Shown piece by piece: positions 7,449 through 14,906 of a stretch of DNA of 20,524 nt. A model generated the notes under the pieces. That model was not told the origin of the DNA, made no database searches, and saw nothing but the letters and a program-made list of their open reading frames with translations. The stretch lies in assembly GCA_001799195.1 (NCBI GenBank), contig MGSU01000338.1, positions 3,688 to 24,211 on the forward strand. Direction: 5' to 3'. The position numbers and the translations under genes are program-made. Every line of letters starts with the position of its first letter. Within the stretch, counting starts at the first letter, position 1. The stretch is from Deltaproteobacteria bacterium RIFOXYA12_FULL_61_11 (GTDB lineage: Bacteria > Bdellovibrionota_F > JAHFAK01 > YA12-FULL-61-11).

Positions 7449-8351
7449 ATGAAAATCTGCCTGTTCTGTCAGCAGGGTATGGGGGAGGTCTGTCTCGAGA
7501 CCCTCGCAGGCCGAAGGCATGAGGTGGTGGTCTTCGTGCCCGCGGCCCAGTTCGGTGTCTCCACCTCCCTGGGCGTACTTGCCGAGAGCAAGGGGTGGCA
7601 GGTCCTACCCGCGCCGACGCTCACCGAGGCCGTGCTGGCCGAATCGTTGACCGCCTTTGCCCCAGACCTGCTCGTTTCCGCGACGTATCCCGAGCGTTTT
7701 CCGATCCATGTGCTGCGCTGCGCCCGCTTCGGGGGTATCAATCTCCACCCCTCGCTCCTGCCGGAGCTGCGCGGCCAGGACCCCTGCTTCTGGGCCGTGC
7801 GGAGAGGCCTTCGGCGGAGCGGCCTGACCATTCACCGGATGGACGAACAGTTCGACCGAGGTCCGGTGTTGGCAGCCGCAGCGTTCGAGGTGGAAGATGA
7901 CGACTGCGGGGGAAGCGTCTACCTGAAGGCCCTGGGCCTCGTCCCCGGTCTCTTGGCCCTGGTGCTCGAGGCCTTCGAGGGGGAGGACAGACCCGGGTTG
8001 CTTGAAGTCGAGCAGCCCGGAGAGGGTTCGACCGCTCCCCGGATCACCTCGCAACGTCTGCGGTTGCATCCAGAGCTCACCGTTGCCTCGGCCTTGCGGC
8101 TCGTGCGCGCGGCCAACCCCTTCTACGGCGCCTGGACCGTGGTCCAGGGGCGCCTGCTCAAGGTTTGGCAGGCTCGGGCCTACCTCGGGCCCGAAGAAGT
8201 GCCGGAGAGGATGCCGGGAGTCGCCCTCCTGAACGGGACCTTCTTGCTGAAGTGCCGCAATGGTTGGATCGCTCCCGAGATCGTCCAACACGCCCAGTAC
8301 CAAGTCCTCGACGCCGAGCTCTATTGTCGAAAATATGTGGAGAAAGCCTAG
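7449..8351 (+). CDS. Formyltransferase (methionyl-tRNA/sugar N-formyltransferase fold)
   Basis: 300 residues from ATG 7449, with GGAGGAGG upstream. Formyl_trans_N fold: MKICLFCQQ start strand, INLHPSLLPELRGQDP (the HPSLLP signature) and LTIHRMDEQFDRGPVL. The catalytic triad of the family is present as Asn98, His100 and Asp136, at exactly the spacing of Asn106/His108/Asp144 in E. coli methionyl-tRNA formyltransferase. The ~200-300 region keeps an RLRLHPELTVASALRLVRAANPFYGAW stretch like the C-terminal domain of formyltransferases acting on tRNA or amino sugars. It is not next to a peptide deformylase gene, which argues against the housekeeping enzyme and for a secondary N-formyltransferase, for example on an amino sugar or peptide; substrate is not resolvable. 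It converges on the VKOR-DsbA gene with an 11-bp gap. Confidence 0.82.
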   Translation: MKICLFCQQGMGEVCLETLAGRRHEVVVFVPAAQFGVSTSLGVLAESKGWQVLPAPTLTEAVLAESLTAFAPDLLVSATYPERFPIHVLRCARFGGINLHPSLLPELRGQDPCFWAVRRGLRRSGLTIHRMDEQFDRGPVLAAAAFEVEDDDCGGSVYLKALGLVPGLLALVLEAFEGEDRPGLLEVEQPGEGSTAPRITSQRLRLHPELTVASALRLVRAANPFYGAWTVVQGRLLKVWQARAYLGPEEVPERMPGVALLNGTFLLKCRNGWIAPEIVQHAQYQVLDAELYCRKYVEKA

Positions 8352-8362
8352 GTCCTTCGGCC

Positions 8363-9625
8363 TCAAGGTCGAGTTGCCCCCTGGAGGACGTGCTCGAAGA
8401 CGGCCTCGGCGTCGCGCGGCGAGGGCCAGAACTTGAAGGGTCTGCCGTTGAGGAACATGGTCGGGGTCGCCTCGATGCGCAGGCGTTGGGCCTGGGCCAA
8501 GTCATGGTCGAGCCATCCCTGCACCGCGGGATCGCCGAGGCAGTGTTCGAGGTCGGCCTCGGAGGCTCCCGCGTTCACGGCCAAGCGACGCAAGGTCCCG
8601 GGGTCGAGTTTCCGCTGTGCGGCAAAGGTCTCGTGGGTATATCCATAGCTTGCACCCGGTTGGATATGGCGTAGGCAAAGGGCGATCTTGGCTGCTAGGC
8701 ACGCGTTCGGGTGCATACGGCGAGGCACCTCGGGGTTGCAGGCCGCGTCGAGCGGGTAGTTGTAGAAGTAGATGGCCAGATCCTGGCCGTACCGCCGGCG
8801 GTACAGATCGAGGTAGCTCGAGGCCCGGGCACAGGCCGGACACTCGAAATCGGTGAATTCGACGAGTTGGAGCGGAGCCTCCGGCGAACCGACGAGGAGG
8901 TGGTCGGGGTCGGGTCGGACCTCGCTCAGGGGCTCGCGCTGGTACTTCGCCGCGGCCTCAGCGGCCGGCGGGGCTAGCTCGTCGGTCTGTTTGGTAACGA
9001 CCCGTTGGAGGACGAACAGGGCGAGACCGCCGACGGTGAGCAGTATGAGCAGACTCGACGCATGGGACTCGCGTTGGCGGCGCAGGAGATACCAGAGGGT
9101 CGGCAACCCTCCGGCTTCCTTGAGTTGCCCCCGGCCGGCGAGGAGGTATCCGAGGGTCAACCCGAGGGTGCACAGGTCCATGAGCAGGCAGAATAGACAG
9201 AGTTGCCGCAGGGAGAAGACCATGATGGCGAGGAGGATCAGCGAGATGGCAGTCCCTAGGGCGCTGAAAGCGAGACCCAGCAGGGTTGCGAGGAGCAGCC
9301 GGGTACGGTCGGCGAGGGCTAGGACCTGGAGCACTGCCAAGAGCAGATAGAAGAGGGCGCCGAAGCCGGCCACGGGCAGGCCGAACCACTCGGCATGGTC
9401 CGAGGCGCTGACGGAATCGCAGTCCAGGGTAGCGCTGATCGAACAGAGGGAGGATTCTGCATACCTCCCGGTCACGATGTCGAGGTGTTTGTCGGTCAGG
9501 TAGAGGGAAACCGCGAAACCGATCGCGCAAGCGAAGAGACTCAACGCGATACCTCGGGGGGAAGGGCCCGTAAGGAGGACGCGTTCTCTCGGGTTCGTCG
9601 CCTTCCGCTCGCGTCGTTTGCCCAT
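8363..9625 (-). CDS. VKOR-DsbA fusion, disulfide-forming membrane protein
   Basis: 420 residues, fusing the two halves of a disulfide-making pathway. Residues ~25-165 are a vitamin K epoxide reductase-like membrane domain with several helices, the loop cysteines Cys61 and Cys69, the SVSASDHAEWFGLPVAGFG segment and the quinone-side CLFC pair (Cys143/Cys146). Another helix follows (~190-207). Residues ~240-415 are a periplasmic thioredoxin/DsbA-like domain with active site CPAC (Cys262/Cys265) and the cis-proline in EATPTMF (Pro388). Electrons would flow from substrate thiols through the CPAC pair to the VKOR cysteines and quinone. Known VKOR-Trx fusions have this order. It probably oxidises exported Cys-containing proteins; several such lipoproteins are encoded in this window. 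ATG 9625 lies downstream of a TTTACT-N17-TATAAG promoter candidate and repeat-element copy 2. Confidence 0.9.
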   Translation of the reverse strand: MGKRRERKATNPRERVLLTGPSPRGIALSLFACAIGFAVSLYLTDKHLDIVTGRYAESSLCSISATLDCDSVSASDHAEWFGLPVAGFGALFYLLLAVLQVLALADRTRLLLATLLGLAFSALGTAISLILLAIMVFSLRQLCLFCLLMDLCTLGLTLGYLLAGRGQLKEAGGLPTLWYLLRRQRESHASSLLILLTVGGLALFVLQRVVTKQTDELAPPAAEAAAKYQREPLSEVRPDPDHLLVGSPEAPLQLVEFTDFECPACARASSYLDLYRRRYGQDLAIYFYNYPLDAACNPEVPRRMHPNACLAAKIALCLRHIQPGASYGYTHETFAAQRKLDPGTLRRLAVNAGASEADLEHCLGDPAVQGWLDHDLAQAQRLRIEATPTMFLNGRPFKFWPSPRDAEAVFEHVLQGATRP

Positions 9626-9662
9626 GGCCGTGCTCCAGCGTATCGGGGTTGCTTCGGCGCCC

Positions 9663-9691
9663 CTTATACTCGCAGGGGGAGGGCGAGTAAA
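9663..9691 (-). promoter_or_regulatory. Candidate promoter of the VKOR-DsbA gene
   Basis: On the minus strand TTTACT (9691-9686), a 17-bp spacer and TATAAG (9668-9663) stand about 38 bp before the ATG. Repeat-element copy 2 ends 27 bp further upstream. Confidence 0.45.
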
Positions 9692-9718
9692 GCAGAACGC
9701 CCCACCCGGTCGTATACC

Positions 9719-9852
9719 TTCAGTCTTGGGTGAGGTAAGGGGTCCTGTCGCCTCTCACCCCCACCATGCTCATGCTTGCGCGTGGCGGGGGGCCCCCGTC
9801 GGCGCCACCCCAAGGTGGTGACAAACAACCTGCAATCCACCCCAAGACTGAA
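9719..9852 (-). repeat. Dispersed inverted-repeat element, copy 2 (one hairpin module)
   Basis: 134 bp. Its ends are the cleanest of the three copies: TTCAGTCTTGGGTG at 9719 and CACCCCAAGACTGAA at the other end, inverted repeats with one extra C. The shared GGTCCTGTCGCCTCTCACC and the GTGGCG...CGCCAC stem are present. It lacks the two GCATCCT hairpins found in copy 1 and keeps only the CATGCTCATGCTTGCG module. It lies between the methyltransferase gene and the VKOR-DsbA promoter. No clear target-site duplication is visible. Confidence 0.85.
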
Positions 9853-9935
9853 AGCATTCAACCCGGTCCTTTAGAACCTCCCAAAGAGCGATCCCGAGTA
9901 AAGCTCACCTGGAGCGTAATACGGACTGGCAAGGG

Positions 9936-10643
9936 TCAAGCCTCGGGATTTCTAGCTATGGCCAAGAGGGATTGTCCCAGCGGCGGTGGCCAGCGCCGTT
10001 CGAGACGCTCAATCAGCGCGAAGAGGGGGTCGAGCTGGGCCATGACCTTCGTGGCCAAGGTGTTGCGACCGAGGATGCGTCCGGCCACGAACCAGGGAAG
10101 GATCCCCGGTAGGTTGAAATAACGGAGGACTTCGAGTTGGAACCCCGCGCGCTGGAGTAGCTGACCAAGACCTGTGCGGGTGTAGCGTCGATGGTGGCCG
10201 TCGAAGCGGTCCATGCTGCCGTAGAGCCAGGGCAAGGCGGGTACCAGCGCGAGCAATCGGCCGCCGGGGACCAGGACTCTGCGGAAGCCCACAATCGCGG
10301 CTTCGTCGTGGTCGAGGTGTTCCAAGAGGTTGAGACAGAGCACGGTGTCGAGGGCCAAGGAACGCAGGTGATCGGGGAGGGGGAGTTCGAGGTCGTGCAC
10401 GAGGGGGTACAAGCGACCGGTTCCGCGCCAAGAGGAGGTCAACTGGGCCAGGGCCTCCTCGTCCCGATCGAGGGCCACGACCAGTTCGGCTTGGTGGAGC
10501 CTCAGGGTGAGGTTGCCGCGCGAACAGCCTGCATCGAGGATGCGCCGCCCGATCCAGGGCGCGAGGGTGGCATGGATCCAACGGTTGTAGCGTTCGAAGT
10601 CGGTGAGCTGGGTCTGGATCTGGAGGGAGGGAGTCGGGGTCAT
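9936..10643 (-). CDS. Class I SAM-dependent methyltransferase
   Basis: 235 residues. Motif I ILDAGCSRGN (~35-44) is a standard SAM-binding glycine-rich loop, followed by the acidic VVALDRDE (motif II), LDTVLCLNLLEHLDH (motif IV with the NxLEH pattern) and VLVPGGRLLALVPA. The layout is that of Methyltransf_11/23-type enzymes acting on small molecules, lipids, quinones or glycans; the C-terminal half has hydrophobic stretches (FNLPGILPWFVAGRILG) that may contact a lipid-like substrate. The gene starts 6 bp after the stop of the upstream lipoprotein gene, so the two are very likely co-transcribed. The methyl acceptor cannot be determined. Confidence 0.85.
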   Translation of the reverse strand: MTPTPSLQIQTQLTDFERYNRWIHATLAPWIGRRILDAGCSRGNLTLRLHQAELVVALDRDEEALAQLTSSWRGTGRLYPLVHDLELPLPDHLRSLALDTVLCLNLLEHLDHDEAAIVGFRRVLVPGGRLLALVPALPWLYGSMDRFDGHHRRYTRTGLGQLLQRAGFQLEVLRYFNLPGILPWFVAGRILGRNTLATKVMAQLDPLFALIERLERRWPPPLGQSLLAIARNPEA

Positions 10644-10649
10644 ACCCCG

Positions 10650-11162
10650 TCACTTGAGGCCGATGCGGGTGTAGAAGGAGCCGTAGAGCGAACCCATGGT
10701 GCCGAAGATCACGTTGAACTCACCGTCCACGCGCTCCCCGTTGAGGATACCGATGTCATTGAAGATGATCTCACCGGCGGTGGCGTAATAACTCTGCACC
10801 TCACCGTCGGCCACGAATTCGAGGACCGCCGAGATCGTGTAGGGCACGTATTGCCGCGGATCATTGAACACGGCGGCGACGTCGAAGACGTAGATGCTCA
10901 GGCGTTGACGAAAGCGTTTGGCGTTGTAGTTGTCGCCGATGATGATAGACAAGCTTTGCGGGGGCATCACCCCCGGCATCAGGGCATAGCTGGCATTGGG
11001 GTTCGCCACGTTGGTGGGTATTCCCTGCACGGCTTGAACGTTCTCGTCGGTGAAGCGGATGGGCATGCCGTTGATCATACCCTCGGTCACGCCCTCGTCG
11101 CTGCAGCCGACCAGAATGCAGGCCAGGGAGATACCGATCAGGGGAAGAAAGAGCTTGTTCAT
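10650..11162 (-). CDS. Lipoprotein of unknown function, first gene of a two-gene unit
   Basis: 170 residues from ATG 11162, preceded by AAAGGACGGGACG; the open frame extends further upstream without a better start. The signal peptide has a clear lipobox (CILVGC, Cys20). The mature part is a mixed beta-rich domain without cysteines (for example QSLSIIIGDNYNAKRFRQRLSIYVFD, and strands such as TISAVLEFVADG and GEFNVIFGTM). I do not recognise a family; the regular short strands suggest a small beta-sandwich. It is followed 6 bp later by the methyltransferase gene. It is preceded, across 178 bp, by the end of the radical SAM operon on the same strand, so the relation to that operon is open. Confidence 0.75.
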   Translation of the reverse strand: MNKLFLPLIGISLACILVGCSDEGVTEGMINGMPIRFTDENVQAVQGIPTNVANPNASYALMPGVMPPQSLSIIIGDNYNAKRFRQRLSIYVFDVAAVFNDPRQYVPYTISAVLEFVADGEVQSYYATAGEIIFNDIGILNGERVDGEFNVIFGTMGSLYGSFYTRIGLK

Positions 11163-11302
11163 CGTCCCGTCCTTTCGCTTCGAATCCAACGCTGAGGTTT
11201 TCTGCAAGAAGAGAGCCAAGTGTTGGCGTTTCTGCGGTGGGGCTGGCTGTTGAATTTACAGCGATTAGGTGGGACCCTTAGTAGGAGTGCGCGGGCTGAT
11301 GC

Positions 11303-11330
11303 CCCATATCGACCCCGGCTGGGCCGTCAA
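11303..11330 (-). promoter_or_regulatory. Candidate promoter of the lipoprotein-methyltransferase unit
   Basis: On the minus strand TTGACG (11330-11325), a 16-bp spacer and TATGGG (11308-11303). It begins 11 bp after the end of the second radical SAM gene and would give a leader of ~135 nt. The -10 is a poor match. Confidence 0.3.
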
Positions 11331-11340
11331 CTCCCCAGCG

Positions 11341-12420
11341 TCACGAGGGCCGATGACGGGACTTCGGGAACAGTCCGAGGCGCTCGGCTTCTGCGCAGAA
11401 CCAGAAGGGAGCGTGCAGATTGCCCTCGCGGTAGTAGGCTTCGGCCCGGCAACCGCCGAGGCAGAAAGAGCGGAACAGGCAGCGGCCGCAGACCCCCGTG
11501 AGGCGGGAAGGGACGTCCTCGCGCAGTTTCAGTAGGGTGGGGTGACGGCGCCAAACTGGTTCTAAGCGATCCCGGCGGACATTGCCGAAGTGCAGGCCCT
11601 CGACGAAGGTGCCGATCCCGCAGAGCGAGAGGGATCCGTCCGCGAGCAGTCCGAGGGTCTCGAGGATGTTGCACCGGCACTGCGCTGCTCTCTGCAATTG
11701 GTCGGAGCTTTTAAAGGCTATCGGCAAATCGAAGATGAGGGTTGGTCGGGCTCCCCAACGGGTGTGCAGAGCGGCGTGAAAGTCGAGGAGTTCCTCCAAG
11801 GGAAGACCGAGGTGCTCGGTCTGACGCTCGCGACCGCGGCCGATCGGCTGGAGGATGTTGACCTTGAGCGAGGTCGCACCGAGCCGAGCGGCCAGGTCGC
11901 CCAGCGGTTCGATGGCATCCTTATTAGAGCGTTGCAGGGTCAGGGTGAGCTGGACCTCGAGGCCGGCTGCGATGAGTTTTTCCAGGTTGGAGCGGGTCGC
12001 GGCAAAGGCCCCGGGGCTCGCGCGCAGTCGGTCATGGACCTGAGGATCGACGTGATCGAGGCTGACCGATATCAGAAGGGGGGAGATCTCGGTGAGGGTG
12101 GCCAGCAGGTCGTCGCCGAGCACCGTCAGATTGGTCTCGAACCATTGGTGCAGTCCGCGCTCATGGGCGAGGCGCAGGAAACGGGGCAGCTCGGGGAAGA
12201 GGAAGGGCTCGCCTCCGGTGTACTTGACCCCGGTCAGGCCCAGGGCCATGGCCTGGTCCAGGACGTCTGTCCAGCCAGCGGCGTCGAGGACGTCTTCGGC
12301 CTCGAGGCGTTCGGGAGTGGCGCGTTGCGGGGCAAGCCAACAGTGCGAGCAGGCAAGGTTGCAGTATCTCGTGGGGTTGTAATAGATCGAAGTCAGAGGT
12401 GGACCGGGTGCCTCGTTCAC
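11341..12420 (-). CDS. Radical SAM/SPASM enzyme (second gene of the pair)
   Basis: 359 residues from GTG 12420. The iron-sulfur motif CNLACSHC (Cys20, Cys24, Cys27) opens the radical SAM barrel, followed by VKYTGGEPFLFPEL (GGEP SAM contact) and SVSLDHVDPQVHDRLR. The C-terminal part is a complete SPASM domain: CX11GX4C (CNILETLGLLADGSLSLC), then CX2CX5CX3C (CGRCLFRSFCLGGC) and a last Cys in PFWFC, enough for two auxiliary clusters. SPASM enzymes mostly modify peptides or proteins (thioether or C-C links, oxidations). GTG is chosen because it overlaps the upstream stop by 4 bp and follows AGGAGGGT; an ATG at 12450 lacks a site. Translational coupling to the PqqD-type radical SAM gene indicates a joint function. 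Confidence 0.9.
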   Translation of the reverse strand: MNEAPGPPLTSIYYNPTRYCNLACSHCWLAPQRATPERLEAEDVLDAAGWTDVLDQAMALGLTGVKYTGGEPFLFPELPRFLRLAHERGLHQWFETNLTVLGDDLLATLTEISPLLISVSLDHVDPQVHDRLRASPGAFAATRSNLEKLIAAGLEVQLTLTLQRSNKDAIEPLGDLAARLGATSLKVNILQPIGRGRERQTEHLGLPLEELLDFHAALHTRWGARPTLIFDLPIAFKSSDQLQRAAQCRCNILETLGLLADGSLSLCGIGTFVEGLHFGNVRRDRLEPVWRRHPTLLKLREDVPSRLTGVCGRCLFRSFCLGGCRAEAYYREGNLHAPFWFCAEAERLGLFPKSRHRPS

Positions 12421-13688
12421 CGTTGACCCTCCTGGTAATAGTGCAGGCATGACTGGAGGTCGAGCCGGTGGAGCGAACCATGGGCATACCAACCCGGTGC
12501 GGGACAACCTCCTCCGCAACAAGGTAGTACAGGGCACCGGGAACAGCCGGGTTCGCGGTCGGCGAGCTTGACCGTGGACCTTTCGCGCAGGTCGCGGAGC
12601 GCCGCGGAGCGTTCCACGACGTCGAGGAGATGCTCCTCGAAAACATTGCCGACCACGAGGTCCCAGAGGCGGTCGCAGGGGATGAGACCGCCGTCGGGGC
12701 GCACCGCGAGCTTGGTCGTACCGGCGGAGCAGACCCTGAAGGTTCCCGGCCCGGTGGGGGGATCGGCAGAGGCCAAGGCGGCGAAATGCCGGCCCATGCT
12801 GACGAGGTTGCCCTGCACCAGATCCCCCCAGCGCTCTTTGAGGGCGGCGGCGAGGTCGAAGGATCGTCGCCACGCTTTCTGGTCGAGGGCCAGGGTGGAA
12901 CTAGATTGTTCCCCTCTGCCGACCGGGAGGAGCGGCTCGAGTTGGACCGCGGCGATCCCGTGTTCCGAGGCGTAGCGCACGAGGGGTTCCAGGTGCTCGA
13001 GGTTCTCGCGGGTGACCACGGTGAAGAACCGCACCGAGAGATGTGGCGCGGCGGCACAGAGGCGTTCCAATCCGAGGTCGAGTTCCTTGCTGTGGGTCTT
13101 GAGGCCCGCGCTGCTCCCCTCGATTTGATCCAGGCCGATGAGGAGGCCGGAGAGATTGCGGCACTCCGCGAGGAGGCCTATGCGCCGCGGGTCGAGGAGG
13201 GTGCCGTTGGTGTTGAGCGACCAGGGGACTGCGGCCGCCTCGAGGGCCGCGAGCATGGCAGGGAAGTCCCGGTGCAAGAGCGGTTCGCCGCCGCTCACGG
13301 TGAGGGCCTCCAGGGGGTAGAGGGCAAAACGCTCGAGGATGGTGGTGAGTTGTAGGACAGTAAGTTCGGCCTTGTGGCGGCTCGACCAGGTGTTGCAATA
13401 CGCGCAGCCGAGGTTGCAATGATCGGTCACGGCCAGGAAGAGTTCTCGCAGGAGGGGAACGCGGGAGGTAGTCGGTACGTAGCCCCCGTCGGCCAACAGG
13501 TCGGTCAAGCCGGCCAGGTCTCGAAGAGCTTCGGCCTCTCTCCCGGTGAGGTCATAGGTATCCGCCAACAAGGCGAGTATCTCGCGGTGGCTTGCTCCGC
13601 CGAGAAGGGCCTCAAAGATCAAGCGTCCGCTCTCGTTGAGTTCCATGTCCGGAGGCAGGGCGGAGAATTCGCTCGCAACCATGGGCAC
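12417..13688 (-). CDS. PqqD-like domain fused to radical SAM/SPASM enzyme
   Basis: 423 residues from GTG 13688 (ATG 13682 is possible). Residues ~12-72 (ELNESGRLIFEALLGGASHREILALLADTYD...) look like the helical part of a PqqD/RiPP-recognition domain, which hands a precursor leader peptide to the enzyme; the usual N-terminal strands are short or missing. The radical SAM core starts at CNLGCAYC (Cys91, Cys95, Cys98), with LTVSGGEPLLHRDFP and LLIGLDQIEGS. The SPASM tail has CX12GX4C (ending GGLIPC), CX2CX5CX3C (CSRCPVLPCCGGGC) and a final Cys in LQSC. The gene has a good promoter (13713-13741) with a leader of only about 20 nt, and overlaps the next radical SAM gene by 4 bp. I would expect it to act first on a peptide substrate. 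Confidence 0.9.
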   Translation of the reverse strand: MPMVASEFSALPPDMELNESGRLIFEALLGGASHREILALLADTYDLTGREAEALRDLAGLTDLLADGGYVPTTSRVPLLRELFLAVTDHCNLGCAYCNTWSSRHKAELTVLQLTTILERFALYPLEALTVSGGEPLLHRDFPAMLAALEAAAVPWSLNTNGTLLDPRRIGLLAECRNLSGLLIGLDQIEGSSAGLKTHSKELDLGLERLCAAAPHLSVRFFTVVTRENLEHLEPLVRYASEHGIAAVQLEPLLPVGRGEQSSSTLALDQKAWRRSFDLAAALKERWGDLVQGNLVSMGRHFAALASADPPTGPGTFRVCSAGTTKLAVRPDGGLIPCDRLWDLVVGNVFEEHLLDVVERSAALRDLRERSTVKLADREPGCSRCPVLPCCGGGCPAPGWYAHGSLHRLDLQSCLHYYQEGQR

Positions 13689-13712
13689 CGTCGAGTACTT
13701 CCAAGGGGCTCT

Positions 13713-13741
13713 ATGATAGGACGCTGCTGGACGAGGGGCAA
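13713..13741 (-). promoter_or_regulatory. Promoter of the radical SAM pair
   Basis: On the minus strand TTGCCC (13741-13736), a 17-bp spacer and TATCAT (13718-13713) lie 24 bp before the GTG at 13688. It falls in the 84-bp gap after the nucleotidyltransferase gene, so the pair can be expressed independently of it. Confidence 0.55.
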
Positions 13742-13772
13742 GTCGGGACGATCACTTCTTCGCGGAGGTCGG

Positions 13773-14819
13773 TTATCGGCGTTCCGTCGAGTTCGGTGGG
13801 AAAGCCCCTTGCGCGACCCAACCGAGCAGGAGGGCGGCCTTGGCGGCGAGCGTTGGTTCGAGGGAGAGCCGTACCGGCAGGTCGAGATGGCCTCCCCGGC
13901 GACCGGAGGTCAGGAGGGCAGAGTAGGCGAGGAGCCAGGGGTTGGAACGCCAAGGGGGGAGCTCGCCGGGCGGGAGGGGGCAGTCCAGCCAGGTTCGGAG
14001 GAGTTCTTGGACCAGGGCAGCGAGCTGGCCGAGCCCGAGATCCTCGAGCTGCTTGGCGAAGGCCGAGCGGACGGAGGGGTGATTTGCGTGGGCGGTGAGG
14101 ACGAGGTAGAGGTCCACGGCCAGCAGGAGCCGGTCGAAGCTGTGTTTGACGCCATGGAGCACGAGGTACGTCAGGAGGTGTTCGGGCGCCGGCACCCACA
14201 CCTCTGTGGTGGCGAGGAGGCGGCGTTGGCGGCCCGCGAGGAGGGAGGAGGTCAGGTTGACCAGCCTTCCGTACCCCGGCAACGAACTGTTGAGTGCCCG
14301 TCGGTGCAGGTGCAGGACCTGGGGACGTCGTCCGGGCCAGGCGAGGATGACGCTGGCCAGATGGGGGGAGGTCCGGGTCGGACCGCAGGGGAGAGCCCCC
14401 GACTCTTCGAGCCGAGCGCGGGCTTCGTCGAAGGCTTCGGCTGAGACCAAGAGGTCCAGATCGCCGCAGGGACGGAGCCAGGACCGGGGAAAATAGGCTT
14501 GGCCGAGATAGGGACCCTTGAGCCCGACCCAGGGGAGCTCGCGAGCGTCGAGCAGCGCGGCGACCCGTTCGGCCACGGCCAAAGAAGAGAAGGTCGCGGC
14601 GACGTGGTCGAGCCACCAGGCTGCCCAGGCGCTCGGTGCTCTGGTGATAGGCCAGTTCGAGGCGCGCAGCGCCGGATAGAGTATGCCGCCCAGGCCTTCG
14701 CGCGCCGCCTGGGACATCAGGCGGTGTTGCTCCCGGAGCGACGGGAGCGGAAAGGTTGGAACTGTGTCCGGGGAGGCCAAGAGAGGCCGCACGAGGCGCA
14801 GCAGAGGGTCCGGTCGCAC
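13773..14819 (-). CDS. Nucleotidyltransferase family protein (NTP_transf_5-like)
   Basis: 348 residues, GTG start at 14819. The fold signature is WVGLKGPYLGQAYFPRSW followed by RPCGDLDLLVS: the GDLDLLV acidic pair (Asp120, Asp122) is the metal-binding DxD of the nucleotidyltransferase superfamily. The helical C-terminal half (EHLLTYLVLHGVKHSF, LLLAVDLYLVL) matches the uncharacterised NTP_transf_5 group. Members of this group are frequently found beside PqqD-like proteins and peptide-modifying enzymes, and here the next gene on the same strand is the PqqD-radical SAM fusion, 84 bp downstream. Its own promoter candidate is at 14867-14895. The nucleotide and acceptor are unknown. A longer overlapping frame (13711-14895) is compositional shadow without domain similarity. 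Confidence 0.85.
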   Translation of the reverse strand: MRPDPLLRLVRPLLASPDTVPTFPLPSLREQHRLMSQAAREGLGGILYPALRASNWPITRAPSAWAAWWLDHVAATFSSLAVAERVAALLDARELPWVGLKGPYLGQAYFPRSWLRPCGDLDLLVSAEAFDEARARLEESGALPCGPTRTSPHLASVILAWPGRRPQVLHLHRRALNSSLPGYGRLVNLTSSLLAGRQRRLLATTEVWVPAPEHLLTYLVLHGVKHSFDRLLLAVDLYLVLTAHANHPSVRSAFAKQLEDLGLGQLAALVQELLRTWLDCPLPPGELPPWRSNPWLLAYSALLTSGRRGGHLDLPVRLSLEPTLAAKAALLLGWVAQGAFPPNSTERR

Positions 14820-14866
14820 GAAGGCTTCTCCAGGGTCGGGAACGAGTCGCGGGGGACGCTCTGGGG

Positions 14867-14895
14867 AGTGTCCTCGGCCGGCGGGCTCTTGTCAA
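14867..14895 (-). promoter_or_regulatory. Candidate promoter of the nucleotidyltransferase gene
   Basis: On the minus strand a perfect TTGACA (14895-14890), a 17-bp spacer and GACACT (14872-14867), about 47 bp before the GTG. Repeat-element copy 3 ends 11 bp upstream of the -35. Confidence 0.55.
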
Positions 14896-14906
14896 TCGGG
14901 GATGCC

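Noticed and set aside
11163-11340. A short minus-strand frame (MGHQPAHSY) after the radical SAM pair as a precursor peptide
   Set aside because: Nine codons, no ribosome binding site, no leader or modifiable core; chance frame.
11341-13688. Assignment of the radical SAM pair to a named system such as GeoRSP or SynChlorMet
   Set aside because: The domain pair is similar in outline, but the separate PqqD peptide and other named partners are not present, so the label cannot be supported.
13711-14895. 394-codon minus-strand frame overlapping the nucleotidyltransferase gene
   Set aside because: Arg/Pro/Ala-rich shadow frame; the overlapping 348-residue frame carries the recognisable DxD fold.
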